Source: Gemmatimonadota bacterium
GTDB lineage: Bacteria; ARS69
DNA: 5,970 nt
Assembly (NCBI GenBank): GCA_020431545.1
Contig: JAGQIB010000378.1
Span: forward strand, 1-5,970
Reading direction: 5' to 3'
The notes under the pieces were generated by a model. That model saw only the letters and a program-made list of their open reading frames with translations, did no database searches and was not told where the DNA came from. How positions within the stretch are numbered: the first letter of the stretch is position 1; the number at the start of each line of letters is the position of its first letter. A program made the translations under genes and the position numbers. This document shows positions 1 through 5,801 of the stretch, one piece after another.

Positions 1-53
1 CGAAGAAATGCCCGCCCCACGAAACCGGTGGCCCCGGTCAGGAAGAGTCTCAT
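1..53 (-). CDS. NAD-dependent epimerase/dehydratase-type protein, N-terminal fragment (partial)
   Basis: Only the first 17 codons are inside the window; the rest lies beyond the left edge. The reading from the ATG at 53 is MRLFLTGATGFVGRAFL. This is a beta-strand followed by GATGFVG, the GxxGxxG dinucleotide-binding motif that opens extended short-chain dehydrogenases such as nucleotide-sugar epimerases and dehydratases. The motif at residues 7-13, so close to the N-terminus, is typical of that family and supports this start. Substrate and pathway cannot be told from so short a piece. No Shine-Dalgarno sequence precedes the ATG (the preceding bases are GCGGCCGCG), and a terminator hairpin ends only 20 nt upstream, so the gene may start its own transcript with a very short leader. 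An atypical SDR or NmrA-like protein is possible. Confidence 0.72.
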   Translation of the reverse strand, partial: MRLFLTGATGFVGRAFL

Positions 54-62
54 CGCGGCCGC

Positions 63-71
63 ACGATAGCA
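63..71 (-). promoter_or_regulatory. Possible extended -10 element for the epimerase-type gene
   Basis: On the minus strand, between the terminator hairpin and the epimerase-type ATG, the bases read TGCTATCGT. This fits an extended -10 (TG, one base, then TATCGT, 4 of 6 to TATAAT). A transcript starting about 7 nt downstream would begin almost at the ATG, which would explain the missing ribosome binding site. No -35 is evident because the upstream bases are the hairpin. This is a weak match in GC-rich DNA. Confidence 0.22.
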
Positions 72-73
72 GA

Positions 74-106
74 GAAGCCCCGGGTCGGCGAGCGACCCGG
101 GGCTTC
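74..106 (-). terminator. Intrinsic terminator after the Asp-box protein gene
   Basis: A perfect 14-bp inverted repeat, GAAGCCCCGGGTCG at 74-87 and its complement at 93-106, encloses a 5-nt loop (88-92). It lies 24 nt downstream of the Asp-box gene stop. On the minus strand the stem is followed by TCTCTGCT, a modest T-rich run and not a clean U-tract. The stem strength and the position between two same-strand genes support a rho-independent terminator. The hairpin is symmetrical, but nothing on the plus strand would use it. Confidence 0.78.
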
Positions 107-129
107 GTGGACCTTCGCGATGGAAGCGA

Positions 130-2667
130 CTATTTCGCCACGACCATCTTGCGGGAGATCCGCTCGCTCGCGGTGCGCACGACCGCGAAGTAAACGCCGG
201 AGGTCACGTCGTCGGTGAGCCACGGCGTCTCGCGCACGATCCCGTCGCCTTCCGCGATCTCCGCGAGGCTCGAGACGAGACGGCCGGAAACGTCGTAGAT
301 CTCGAGCGACGCCGAGCCGTGAACCTTGGATGCCCAGCGAAGCAGCGTGCCGCCGCGCACCGGGTTCGGGCGCGGGGAATCGAGCATCAGGCTCGCGGGC
401 CCCCCGCCGATCCCGATGGCGACGTCGCTCGCCCCGGTCGGCGGCAGGTCCATCTCCCACGCTCCGCGACCGTACGTGCCGGCCACGAGCTTGCGATCCG
501 CCTTGCGGATCTCGAGATCCGAGACCACGACGTTCGGGAAGCCGTTGTCCCAGGGCAGCCAGTTCACGCCGCCGTTCGAGGACTTCCAGATGCCGACGTC
601 CGTCCCGATGTACCAGTCGTCCGGGAACTCGGGATCGACCGCGATCGCGTTGACCGGCTGCGACGGGAAGTCGCCCGTCACGTCGGACCAGGTGGCTCCG
701 AAGTCGGTCGTGAGCGCCACGTGGGCGAACGCGCCGTACCCGGAGAAGGTCACGAGCGCGGACGCGAGGTCCGTGGGGTGCGCGAGGATCTTCGTCGCGC
801 CACCGACCGAGAACCCGCAGGGAGCACACTGCGTCCAGGTCACGCCATGATCGGTCGTGTACGTCACGAACGCGCCGACCGTCCAGGTGGTGTTCGAGTC
901 GAAATCGGAGAAGTCGATCCAGTTCGCGGGGTTCGACGAGACGTTCACCCAGTTCGTTCCGCCGTTCTCCGTCTCGAAGATCCCGGCGCTGGAGGCCGCG
1001 TAGAGGTGACTCCCCTGAAGCTGGTCTTCCGCCCAGGGAGTGACCCACGCCTTCGTCCCCGTGAACCCGTTCACGATCGACGCCCAGCCGCCGGCGCCAC
1101 CGGAGTTGGTGTTCTTGCTCAATCCTCCGAACTGAGTCTCGGCGAAGACCGTGTTCCCGTTCACCGGATTGATGTGGCACACCATTCCGTCGCCACCGAG
1201 CCCCTCGCTCCAGAACGTGGTGCCGGACCACTTGTCGGTCCCCTGGTCCTGGGTCCCGCCCATGATGTAGTAGGTCGACGGCTCGTTGTTCACGCAGATG
1301 TCGTAGAACTGATACGACACGATGCCGGTGCTCCGGATGCTCCACGTGTTGGAGTTGCCGTCGGCGTGCGAACGCCACACCCCGCCGTCCGAACCGACCC
1401 AGACCGCGTCCGGATCGTCCGGTTCGTACGCGATCGCGTGATGATCGACGTGGACGATGTTCCCGTTGACCGTCACCGAGAAACTCACGCCGGAGTTCTG
1501 CGAACGGAAGAGCTGGACGCCCCCCGCGATGACCCGCGTGGCATCGTTGGGATCGGCCGCGAGGCTCAGGTTGTACCAGCCCTGGCCGCCGGCGATGTTC
1601 GTCGTCGTGTTCTGGGCGGTCCAGTTCGCGCCGCCGTCCGTGGAGAGGTACACACCGGTGGTGTTCCCGCTCTGGCTGTTCTCGGAGAAGAGCGCGTAGA
1701 TCCACTCCGGCTGATCCGGGGACACCGCGATCTTCGACTTGCCGATCACGAAGCTCGGCGGCTGACCGACGCCCGCCTTCGTCCACGTGAGTCCGTCGTC
1801 CGTGGAGATCTTGACGTTGTTGCCGCCGCTCGACTCACCCTTCACGCAGTAGGCCGTGTTCGGGTCGCCCGGCTTGTACACCACGTCGAAGTAGTCCCCG
1901 TTCGACGTGACCTCGAGCCAGGTGTCGCCGTCGTCCGTGGAACGCCACAGGCCCTGCTTGTCGCCGGCGAGGATCGTGTGGGTGGTCGGATTCGCGACCA
2001 TCGCGTGGAAGCCGTTCAGCGACTGGATCGACTGGGTGCGGTCCGTCGTGCCCCACGTCGCCCCGCCGTCGGTCGACTTCAGGATGCCCACGCCGGAAAC
2101 GTCACCGTTCGCGCCCTCCCCCGTGCCGATCAGGATCGTGTTCGGCGCCCACGGGAGTACGCACACGGCGCCGATCGCGATCGACGGGATCTCGTCCGAG
2201 ATGGGGAGCCAGCTCGAGCCTGCGTCCGTGCTCTTCCAGAGTCCGCCGCTCGCGGTGCCGACGTAGACGTTGGCCGTGTTCGTGGCATCGAACTCGATGT
2301 CGAGGATGCGGCCGGAGAAGTTGACCGGCCCGAGCGAGAACCAGGTCGGGCTCCCGCCCCGCCCGAGGTCGTGCCGGCGCTCGAGTTCCCGCTTCTGCTC
2401 CCACACCTTCCACCGCGCGTCCGGCGCGGGGGCCCGACCGTCCACGAGCCGCTGCTCGTAGAACCACTTCGCACGGTTGTAGGGCTTCCAGCCCGAGCCG
2501 GGAGTCTCGGCACGCTCCGGATGAGCGGCGTAGAACTCGCCCTTCGCGGCGAGCCACTCGGCCACGCCGTCGGTGGGGCGGTCGACGGCGGACGCGCCAC
2601 CGGCGAGGGAAACGAGAAGGCCGACGGCGGCGGCACCGAGTGCCGGCCGGGCGAAGGGACGCTTCAT
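130..2667 (-). CDS. Secreted Asp-box (BNR/sortilin-like) beta-propeller protein with FlgD-like C-terminal domain
   Basis: An 845-residue protein. The start is the ATG at 2667: it gives a clear signal peptide (MKRP, hydrophobic core 8-22, AxA cleavage near A25-S-A27) and has GGAG 9 nt upstream. A further upstream GTG at 2808 would overlap the preceding gene and bury the signal peptide. From about residue 108 the chain follows the pattern of VPS10/GH74-like propeller proteins (GPVNFSGRI, VYVGTASGGLWKSTDAGSSW) with about eleven Asp-box motifs of the S/T-x-D/N-x-G-x-x-W/F type at 146, 198, 243, 288, 342, 389, 433, 566, 604, 653 and 696. HVDHHAIAYEPDDPD (406-420) is a segment often conserved in this group. 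The propeller ends at TYGRGAWEMD (731-740). Residues 760-845 (PNPVRGG, YDVSGRLVSSL, GVYFAVV, RKMVVAK) resemble FlgD-like or type IX-like sorting domains. It is therefore expected to be exported and surface-attached or secreted. No catalytic residues can be assigned; glycosidase, binding or adhesion roles are all open. Confidence 0.9.
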   Translation of the reverse strand: MKRPFARPALGAAAVGLLVSLAGGASAVDRPTDGVAEWLAAKGEFYAAHPERAETPGSGWKPYNRAKWFYEQRLVDGRAPAPDARWKVWEQKRELERRHDLGRGGSPTWFSLGPVNFSGRILDIEFDATNTANVYVGTASGGLWKSTDAGSSWLPISDEIPSIAIGAVCVLPWAPNTILIGTGEGANGDVSGVGILKSTDGGATWGTTDRTQSIQSLNGFHAMVANPTTHTILAGDKQGLWRSTDDGDTWLEVTSNGDYFDVVYKPGDPNTAYCVKGESSGGNNVKISTDDGLTWTKAGVGQPPSFVIGKSKIAVSPDQPEWIYALFSENSQSGNTTGVYLSTDGGANWTAQNTTTNIAGGQGWYNLSLAADPNDATRVIAGGVQLFRSQNSGVSFSVTVNGNIVHVDHHAIAYEPDDPDAVWVGSDGGVWRSHADGNSNTWSIRSTGIVSYQFYDICVNNEPSTYYIMGGTQDQGTDKWSGTTFWSEGLGGDGMVCHINPVNGNTVFAETQFGGLSKNTNSGGAGGWASIVNGFTGTKAWVTPWAEDQLQGSHLYAASSAGIFETENGGTNWVNVSSNPANWIDFSDFDSNTTWTVGAFVTYTTDHGVTWTQCAPCGFSVGGATKILAHPTDLASALVTFSGYGAFAHVALTTDFGATWSDVTGDFPSQPVNAIAVDPEFPDDWYIGTDVGIWKSSNGGVNWLPWDNGFPNVVVSDLEIRKADRKLVAGTYGRGAWEMDLPPTGASDVAIGIGGGPASLMLDSPRPNPVRGGTLLRWASKVHGSASLEIYDVSGRLVSSLAEIAEGDGIVRETPWLTDDVTSGVYFAVVRTASERISRKMVVAK
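559..2232 (-). repeat. Asp-box repeat region within the propeller gene
   Basis: Eleven copies of an S/T-x-D/N-x-G-x-x-W/F motif are encoded here, at residues 146-703. The first five are close to consensus (such as STDGGATW, STDDGDTW, STDGGANW) at 45-54 residue spacing. The copies at 389 (SQNSGVSF) and 433 (SHADGNSNTW) are degenerate, then about 123 residues lack a match before TENGGTNW at 566 and three more. At the DNA level several copies keep a recognisable shared core around GTCCGTGGA on the plus strand, as at about 1637, 1799 and 1935. In known families each Asp-box sits at a hairpin between strands of a propeller blade. Confidence 0.85.
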
Positions 2668-2676
2668 GGGGAAATT

Positions 2677-2680
2677 CTCC
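2677..2680 (-). promoter_or_regulatory. Ribosome binding site deciding the Asp-box protein start
   Basis: GGAG on the minus strand, 9 nt before the ATG at 2667. It supports that ATG over the upstream GTG at 2808, agreeing with the signal peptide that begins there. Confidence 0.7.
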
Positions 2681-2728
2681 AGGTTCGGGGAGGCCCGCGG
2701 GGGCGGGATCCGTGAACGCGACCCCGTC

Positions 2729-2756
2729 ACGATAACACAGGACGGGCCCGGATCAG
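2729..2756 (-). promoter_or_regulatory. Weak candidate promoter for the Asp-box protein gene
   Basis: In the 85-nt gap after the transferase gene the minus strand carries TATCGT (2734-2729, 4 of 6 to the -10 consensus). CTGATC (2756-2751, 3 of 6 to TTGACA) lies 16 nt upstream as a poor -35. The gap has no convincing terminator hairpin, so read-through from the upstream operon is an alternative. The candidate rests on position and a weak match only. Confidence 0.2.
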
Positions 2757-3490
2757 GCCTCGGCGTCCGGACGGACCCGAAAGGCCCGGATCGCCCGCGG
2801 AGAAGCACTCACGGCGAGCGCGCCCACGTGCCCGACGGGCGCGGGGATCGTGTCCACGACCAGCTCCTCCGGCGGCTCCACGCGGGCCTCGAGGCGCCCG
2901 TCGGTCTGGGGCACCACCTCGAACGACGCCGACAGGGTGAAGATGCCCTCGCCGCGGAGCTTCGTGACGGCCTCGCGAATCGTCCAGATCGTGAAGAACG
3001 CGGGGGTGCGTCGCGCTTCCGGCAGATCCGCGAGCCAGGCGCACTCCGCCGACGTGAAGATGCGCCGCGCCACGTCGTGGTCGGGGCGCCGCGGGCGAAT
3101 CCGCTCGAGGTCCACTCCCACGTGGAAGGAGATCGACGCCGCGAGCGCCCACGCGGAGCCCGTGTGCGACAGATTGAAGTCGATCGCGTGGGGTGGAGCC
3201 ACCACGCGCGGCTTCCCCTCACCCGTCGATTCCAGAGCGATCTCGCCGGCCGGAAGGCCGAGCCAGGCGCCGAGCAGTCGACGCACGAGAGTGCGGGAGC
3301 GCACGAAGCGAGCTTTGGCGTCGGCATCCACGACGCGTTCGGCGCGCGCGGACTCCGCTGCCGACAGAATTCCTTCGTCGCCGGGCACGGAGTCGAGATC
3401 CGCGTACCAGAGCTGCACTTCGCCGGGCAGCAGCGGCTCGGCGCGGGCCGGATCGCGTGGCTCGAGCTCGGGAACCACGAGTCGGGTCAC
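2753..3490 (-). CDS. 4'-phosphopantetheinyl transferase, Sfp type
   Basis: A 245-residue enzyme expected to move the phosphopantetheine arm from coenzyme A to a conserved serine of acyl, peptidyl or aryl carrier proteins in the cytoplasm. The family signatures are in order: GKPRV (92-96), FNLSHT (105-110), GVDLE (125-129, with Asp127 and Glu129 as the expected Mg2+ ligands) and WTIREAVTK (169-177, with Glu173 and Lys177 in the expected places). The usual Lys before Glu173 is Arg172 here, a conservative change. Length and the two-half layout fit Sfp/HetI-type enzymes better than the short AcpS type. The start is a GTG at 3490, 4 nt after the stop of the DUF423 gene, without a clear Shine-Dalgarno, so translation is probably coupled; a second GTG four codons later is possible. 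No carrier protein, PKS or NRPS gene is in the window, so the substrate is unknown. Confidence 0.93.
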   Translation of the reverse strand: MTRLVVPELEPRDPARAEPLLPGEVQLWYADLDSVPGDEGILSAAESARAERVVDADAKARFVRSRTLVRRLLGAWLGLPAGEIALESTGEGKPRVVAPPHAIDFNLSHTGSAWALAASISFHVGVDLERIRPRRPDHDVARRIFTSAECAWLADLPEARRTPAFFTIWTIREAVTKLRGEGIFTLSASFEVVPQTDGRLEARVEPPEELVVDTIPAPVGHVGALAVSASPRAIRAFRVRPDAEA

Positions 3491-3494
3491 GGGA

Positions 3495-3890
3495 TCAGTC
3501 CGAGCGCAGCGCGGCGAGCGCGAGTGCGGCCCAGCCCGCGAGCCAGGCGACGCCGCCGAGCGGCGTGACCGCTCCCCACGCGCGCACGCCGGTCAGCGCG
3601 AGCGCGTACAGCGAGCCCGAGAACAGGATCGTCCCGAGCAGGAACAGCCAGCCCGCGAGCGGGGCGGCCTGTCCGCGACGCTTGCCGGCCACGAACGCCA
3701 CGCCGATCAGCGCGAGCGCGTGGAACATCTGGTAGCGAACCCCGGTCTCGAACACCGCGAGCCGATCCGCCGGCAACGCTTCCCGCAGCGCGTGCGCGCC
3801 GAACGCGCCGGCCGCCACCGCCAGGAATCCGAGGATCGCGCCGGTCGCGAGGAAGGCGCGCTCGCGGGCAGCGCCCGAGCCGAAGATCAT
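3495..3890 (-). CDS. DUF423 (YgdD-like) small integral membrane protein
   Basis: A 131-residue, very hydrophobic protein with about four membrane segments (roughly residues 12-34, 53-69, 78-100 and 108-128). It carries the DUF423 hallmarks: GAFGAHAL (28-35), YQMFHALAL (53-61), GWLFLLGTILFSGSLYAL (80-97), and GAVTPLGGVAWLAGW (106-120). The length matches the family (about 120-130 residues), which includes E. coli YgdD and is of unknown function. The start is the ATG at 3890, 10 nt after the mqnC stop; GGTGA, which contains that stop codon, sits 10 nt upstream and could act as a weak ribosome binding site. The gene lies between mqnC and the transferase with tiny gaps, so it is probably co-transcribed; nothing shows a part in menaquinone synthesis. 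Confidence 0.93.
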   Translation of the reverse strand: MIFGSGAARERAFLATGAILGFLAVAAGAFGAHALREALPADRLAVFETGVRYQMFHALALIGVAFVAGKRRGQAAPLAGWLFLLGTILFSGSLYALALTGVRAWGAVTPLGGVAWLAGWAALALAALRSD

Positions 3891-3900
3891 CGGGGTCCGC

Positions 3901-5028
3901 TCACCACTCGCGCACGTGCTCGTAGAGCGTCGTGCGTTGCATCGCGCGGTAGCCGGAGTCCTTGATGAGCGCCACGCATTCCTCGGTCGTCGTGCGGTTG
4001 TGGTGATTCGCCTGGCGCAGCACGTTCTCCTCGATCAGCGTGCCACCGAAGTCGTCGCCGCCGGCGTGCAGCGCGATCTGACCCGTCTTCTTGCCCTCGG
4101 AGAACCAGCTCGCCTGGATGTGATCGAAGTTGTCCAGGTACAGGCGCGCGAGCGCGATGAGGCGCAGATACTTCACGGGGCCGGGACTCTCCGGAATCTT
4201 CTTCTCGAGCAGCGTGTTGCCGGGCTTGAAGCTCCAGGGGATGAACGCGGTGAAGCCGTCCGTGTCGTCCTGCAGCGCGCGGAGCTTGCGGAAGTGTTCC
4301 ACGATCTCCTCGTCCGTCTCCGCGTGGCCGTACATCATCGTGGCCGTGGTGCGGTAGCCGATCTCGTGGGCGTCGCGCATCACGTCGAGCCAGTTGTCGG
4401 CGTTCGGCTTCTTGGGCGAGATGCGCTTGCGCACGCGGTCCACGAGGATCTCGGCGCCGCCGCCGGGGATCGTGCGCTGCCCCGCGTTCCACAGCTCCTG
4501 GAGCACCTCGCGCACCGAGAGTCCCGAGACCTCCGACATCGTGCGGATCTCGGAAGGACTCCACAGGTGCACGCAGAGGTCGGGGAAGTTCGCGCGCAGC
4601 GCCTTCACCACGTCGACATAGTACGAGAACGGAATCTCGGGATTGTGACCGCCCTGCAGGAGCGTGGTGGTGGCACCCTTCTCCACCGCGCGGCCGACCA
4701 TCGCCACGACCTCGTCCACCGAGTGCCAGTAGCCCTCCTCGTGGCCGGGCTTCCGGTAGAACGCGCAGAACAGGCAATCCGTGGTGCACACGTTCGTGTA
4801 GTTCGGATTCGTGTCGATCACGAACGTCACGAAGTCGCCGCCCACCCGCCGACGTCGCATCTCGTCGCCGAGCGCGCACAGGTCGGACAGGTTCGCGTCG
4901 CGCAGGAGGAACAGCGCGGTGTCGTCGTCGATGCGGTCGCCGGCGAGCACGCGATCGGTGATCTCGCCGAAGCGGACGGGGTCGCCGGCCGGCTTGTGCA
5001 GGTTCTGCCAGGCGAACACGGTGGCCAT
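3901..5028 (-). CDS. mqnC: Cyclic dehypoxanthine futalosine synthase (radical SAM), MqnC
   Basis: A 375-residue radical SAM enzyme of the futalosine menaquinone pathway. The family turns dehypoxanthine futalosine into its cyclic form using a 4Fe-4S cluster and S-adenosylmethionine. The cluster motif is CTTDCLFC (Cys81, Cys85, Cys88), inside YTNVCTTDCLFCAFYR. Other MqnC-type blocks are LLQGGHNP (123-130), PGGGAEIL (188-195), TTATMMYGH (227-235), FTAFIPWSFKP (259-269), QASWF (305-309) and GGDDFGGTLIEENV (323-336). FIPW..KP and DDFGGT..EENV separate it from the paralogue MqnE, which has GADDLDGT..EEKI. Length is normal and nothing is broken. The ATG at 5028 shares its A with the mqnA stop (TGATG) and has GAGGAG 8 nt upstream; a longer reading of this frame, up to 5649, would only run through mqnA and is not supported. 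Confidence 0.96.
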   Translation of the reverse strand: MATVFAWQNLHKPAGDPVRFGEITDRVLAGDRIDDDTALFLLRDANLSDLCALGDEMRRRRVGGDFVTFVIDTNPNYTNVCTTDCLFCAFYRKPGHEEGYWHSVDEVVAMVGRAVEKGATTTLLQGGHNPEIPFSYYVDVVKALRANFPDLCVHLWSPSEIRTMSEVSGLSVREVLQELWNAGQRTIPGGGAEILVDRVRKRISPKKPNADNWLDVMRDAHEIGYRTTATMMYGHAETDEEIVEHFRKLRALQDDTDGFTAFIPWSFKPGNTLLEKKIPESPGPVKYLRLIALARLYLDNFDHIQASWFSEGKKTGQIALHAGGDDFGGTLIEENVLRQANHHNRTTTEECVALIKDSGYRAMQRTTLYEHVREW

Positions 5029-5801
5029 CAGGCGTACTCCTCGAGCAGCGTTTCGAACGTCTGTTCGCCGAGCGCTTCCACGGGACCGATCCGGTACCGG
5101 AACGTGGACAGGTAGCGCAGGATCCCTTCGCCCTCGAGCCCGAAGTCCGGGCCGCGGCGGGCGGCGATCTCGGGCACGCGCAGGCGCCAGCTCGCGAGCG
5201 ACGCGGAAAGCGACGCCGAGATCCGCTCCCGGTCCTCGGCCGGAATCTCCTTCGCCACCACCCAGCGCGCGAACACGAACGGAAGCCCCTGCCAGCCGTG
5301 CCACTCCTCGCCGAGATCGTACACGAACGGGAAGTCGTCCAGCCCGGTGGTCGCGGCGCGCAGCGCCTGGTCGCCGATGAGGAGCCGGGCGTCGTCCTCG
5401 TCCGAGGCACCGCGTCCCCACTCGATCGTGCGCGCGCCGTACTTGCCGCCCAGGATGACCCGGACGAGCCGCACCGACGTCGAGCTCTCCGTGGTGAGCC
5501 CGACCCGCCCCTCGTTCAGCGACTGGATCTCCCGCTTGGAGAACAGCAGCACGGAGTGCGCCGGCCCCTCGCAGGCGATGCCGAAGTCGTCGAGCAGGTC
5601 GTACCGGTCCCTCAGGCGAAACCAGTCCGCCACCGCCATCGGTCCGCACGTGGCCAGGCCGGAATCGGCGAGACGCCCCAGCTCGCGCGGCACCTCCCGG
5701 ACGATCTCGAAGTCGAGGTCGTCGATCCCGAAGTAGAAGGGCTCACAGTTGAGGTACGGGATGAGCGCGAGCGTCGTCTTGGTCGTGGATCTCGAGGACA
5801 T
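5028..5801 (-). CDS. mqnA: Chorismate dehydratase, MqnA
   Basis: A 257-residue protein of the MqnA/MqnD periplasmic-binding-protein-like fold family, without a signal peptide and expected in the cytoplasm. MqnA converts chorismate to 3-[(1-carboxyvinyl)oxy]benzoate, the entry step of the futalosine pathway. Family features are IPYLNCEPF (14-22), a REVPRELGRLADSGLATCGPM stretch (35-55), GIACEGPAHSVLLFSK (74-89), TESSTSVRLVRVIL (104-117) and ARLLIGDQAL (138-147). Asn18 and Ser83 are in the segments where the MqnA active-site Asn and Ser are expected. MqnD, the related enzyme, is less likely given the GPAHSVLLFS and LLIGDQAL blocks and the position between mqnE and mqnC. The ATG at 5801 is the only plausible start, since IPYLN comes only 13 residues later. 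It lies 59 nt inside the end of mqnE. The best Shine-Dalgarno, GGAGG, is 13 nt away, a long spacing. Confidence 0.94.
   Translation of the reverse strand: MSSRSTTKTTLALIPYLNCEPFYFGIDDLDFEIVREVPRELGRLADSGLATCGPMAVADWFRLRDRYDLLDDFGIACEGPAHSVLLFSKREIQSLNEGRVGLTTESSTSVRLVRVILGGKYGARTIEWGRGASDEDDARLLIGDQALRAATTGLDDFPFVYDLGEEWHGWQGLPFVFARWVVAKEIPAEDRERISASLSASLASWRLRVPEIAARRGPDFGLEGEGILRYLSTFRYRIGPVEALGEQTFETLLEEYA
5037..5042 (-). promoter_or_regulatory. Ribosome binding site of mqnC, inside the mqnA 3' end
   Basis: GAGGAG on the minus strand, 8 nt before the mqnC ATG. It lies in the last codons of mqnA (the Glu-Glu pair of EEYA), so mqnC can recruit ribosomes independently while also being coupled through the TGATG junction. 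Confidence 0.75.

Noticed and set aside
50..1786. A 578-codon minus-strand frame overlapping the Asp-box gene
   Set aside because: Its product is almost all Arg, Gly, Asp, His and Glu, as expected from a shifted reading of GC-rich coding DNA. It also runs through the terminator and into the start of the next gene.
559..2232. DNA repeats that might be a CRISPR array or tandem satellite
   Set aside because: The recurring words are diverged codons for Asp-box motifs at irregular spacing inside an open frame, not identical direct repeats with uniform spacers.
319..2715. A 798-codon open frame on the plus strand opposite the Asp-box gene
   Set aside because: It is Arg/Val/Pro-rich with no domain pattern, and lies antisense to a gene with clear signal peptide, repeats and C-terminal domain. 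Long antisense frames are expected in GC-rich genes with few stop codons.
2668..2752. Possible terminator between the transferase and Asp-box genes
   Set aside because: Only short palindromes such as CGGGCCCG (2743-2750) are present, with no stable stem plus T-run.
2850..3965. Plus-strand frame of 371 codons opposite the transferase and DUF423 genes
   Set aside because: It has Ser/Arg-rich composition without motifs and is antisense to two genes with clear family signatures.
3887..5410. A 507-codon minus-strand frame across mqnC and part of mqnA
   Set aside because: It is a shifted reading of mqnC and mqnA, which have full-length family motifs in their own frames; the product is low-complexity Arg-rich sequence.
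5029..5649. N-terminal extension of MqnC, giving a 582-residue protein
   Set aside because: The extension is an out-of-frame reading of mqnA. MqnC proteins are about 370-390 residues and the ATG at 5028 has a good ribosome binding site.
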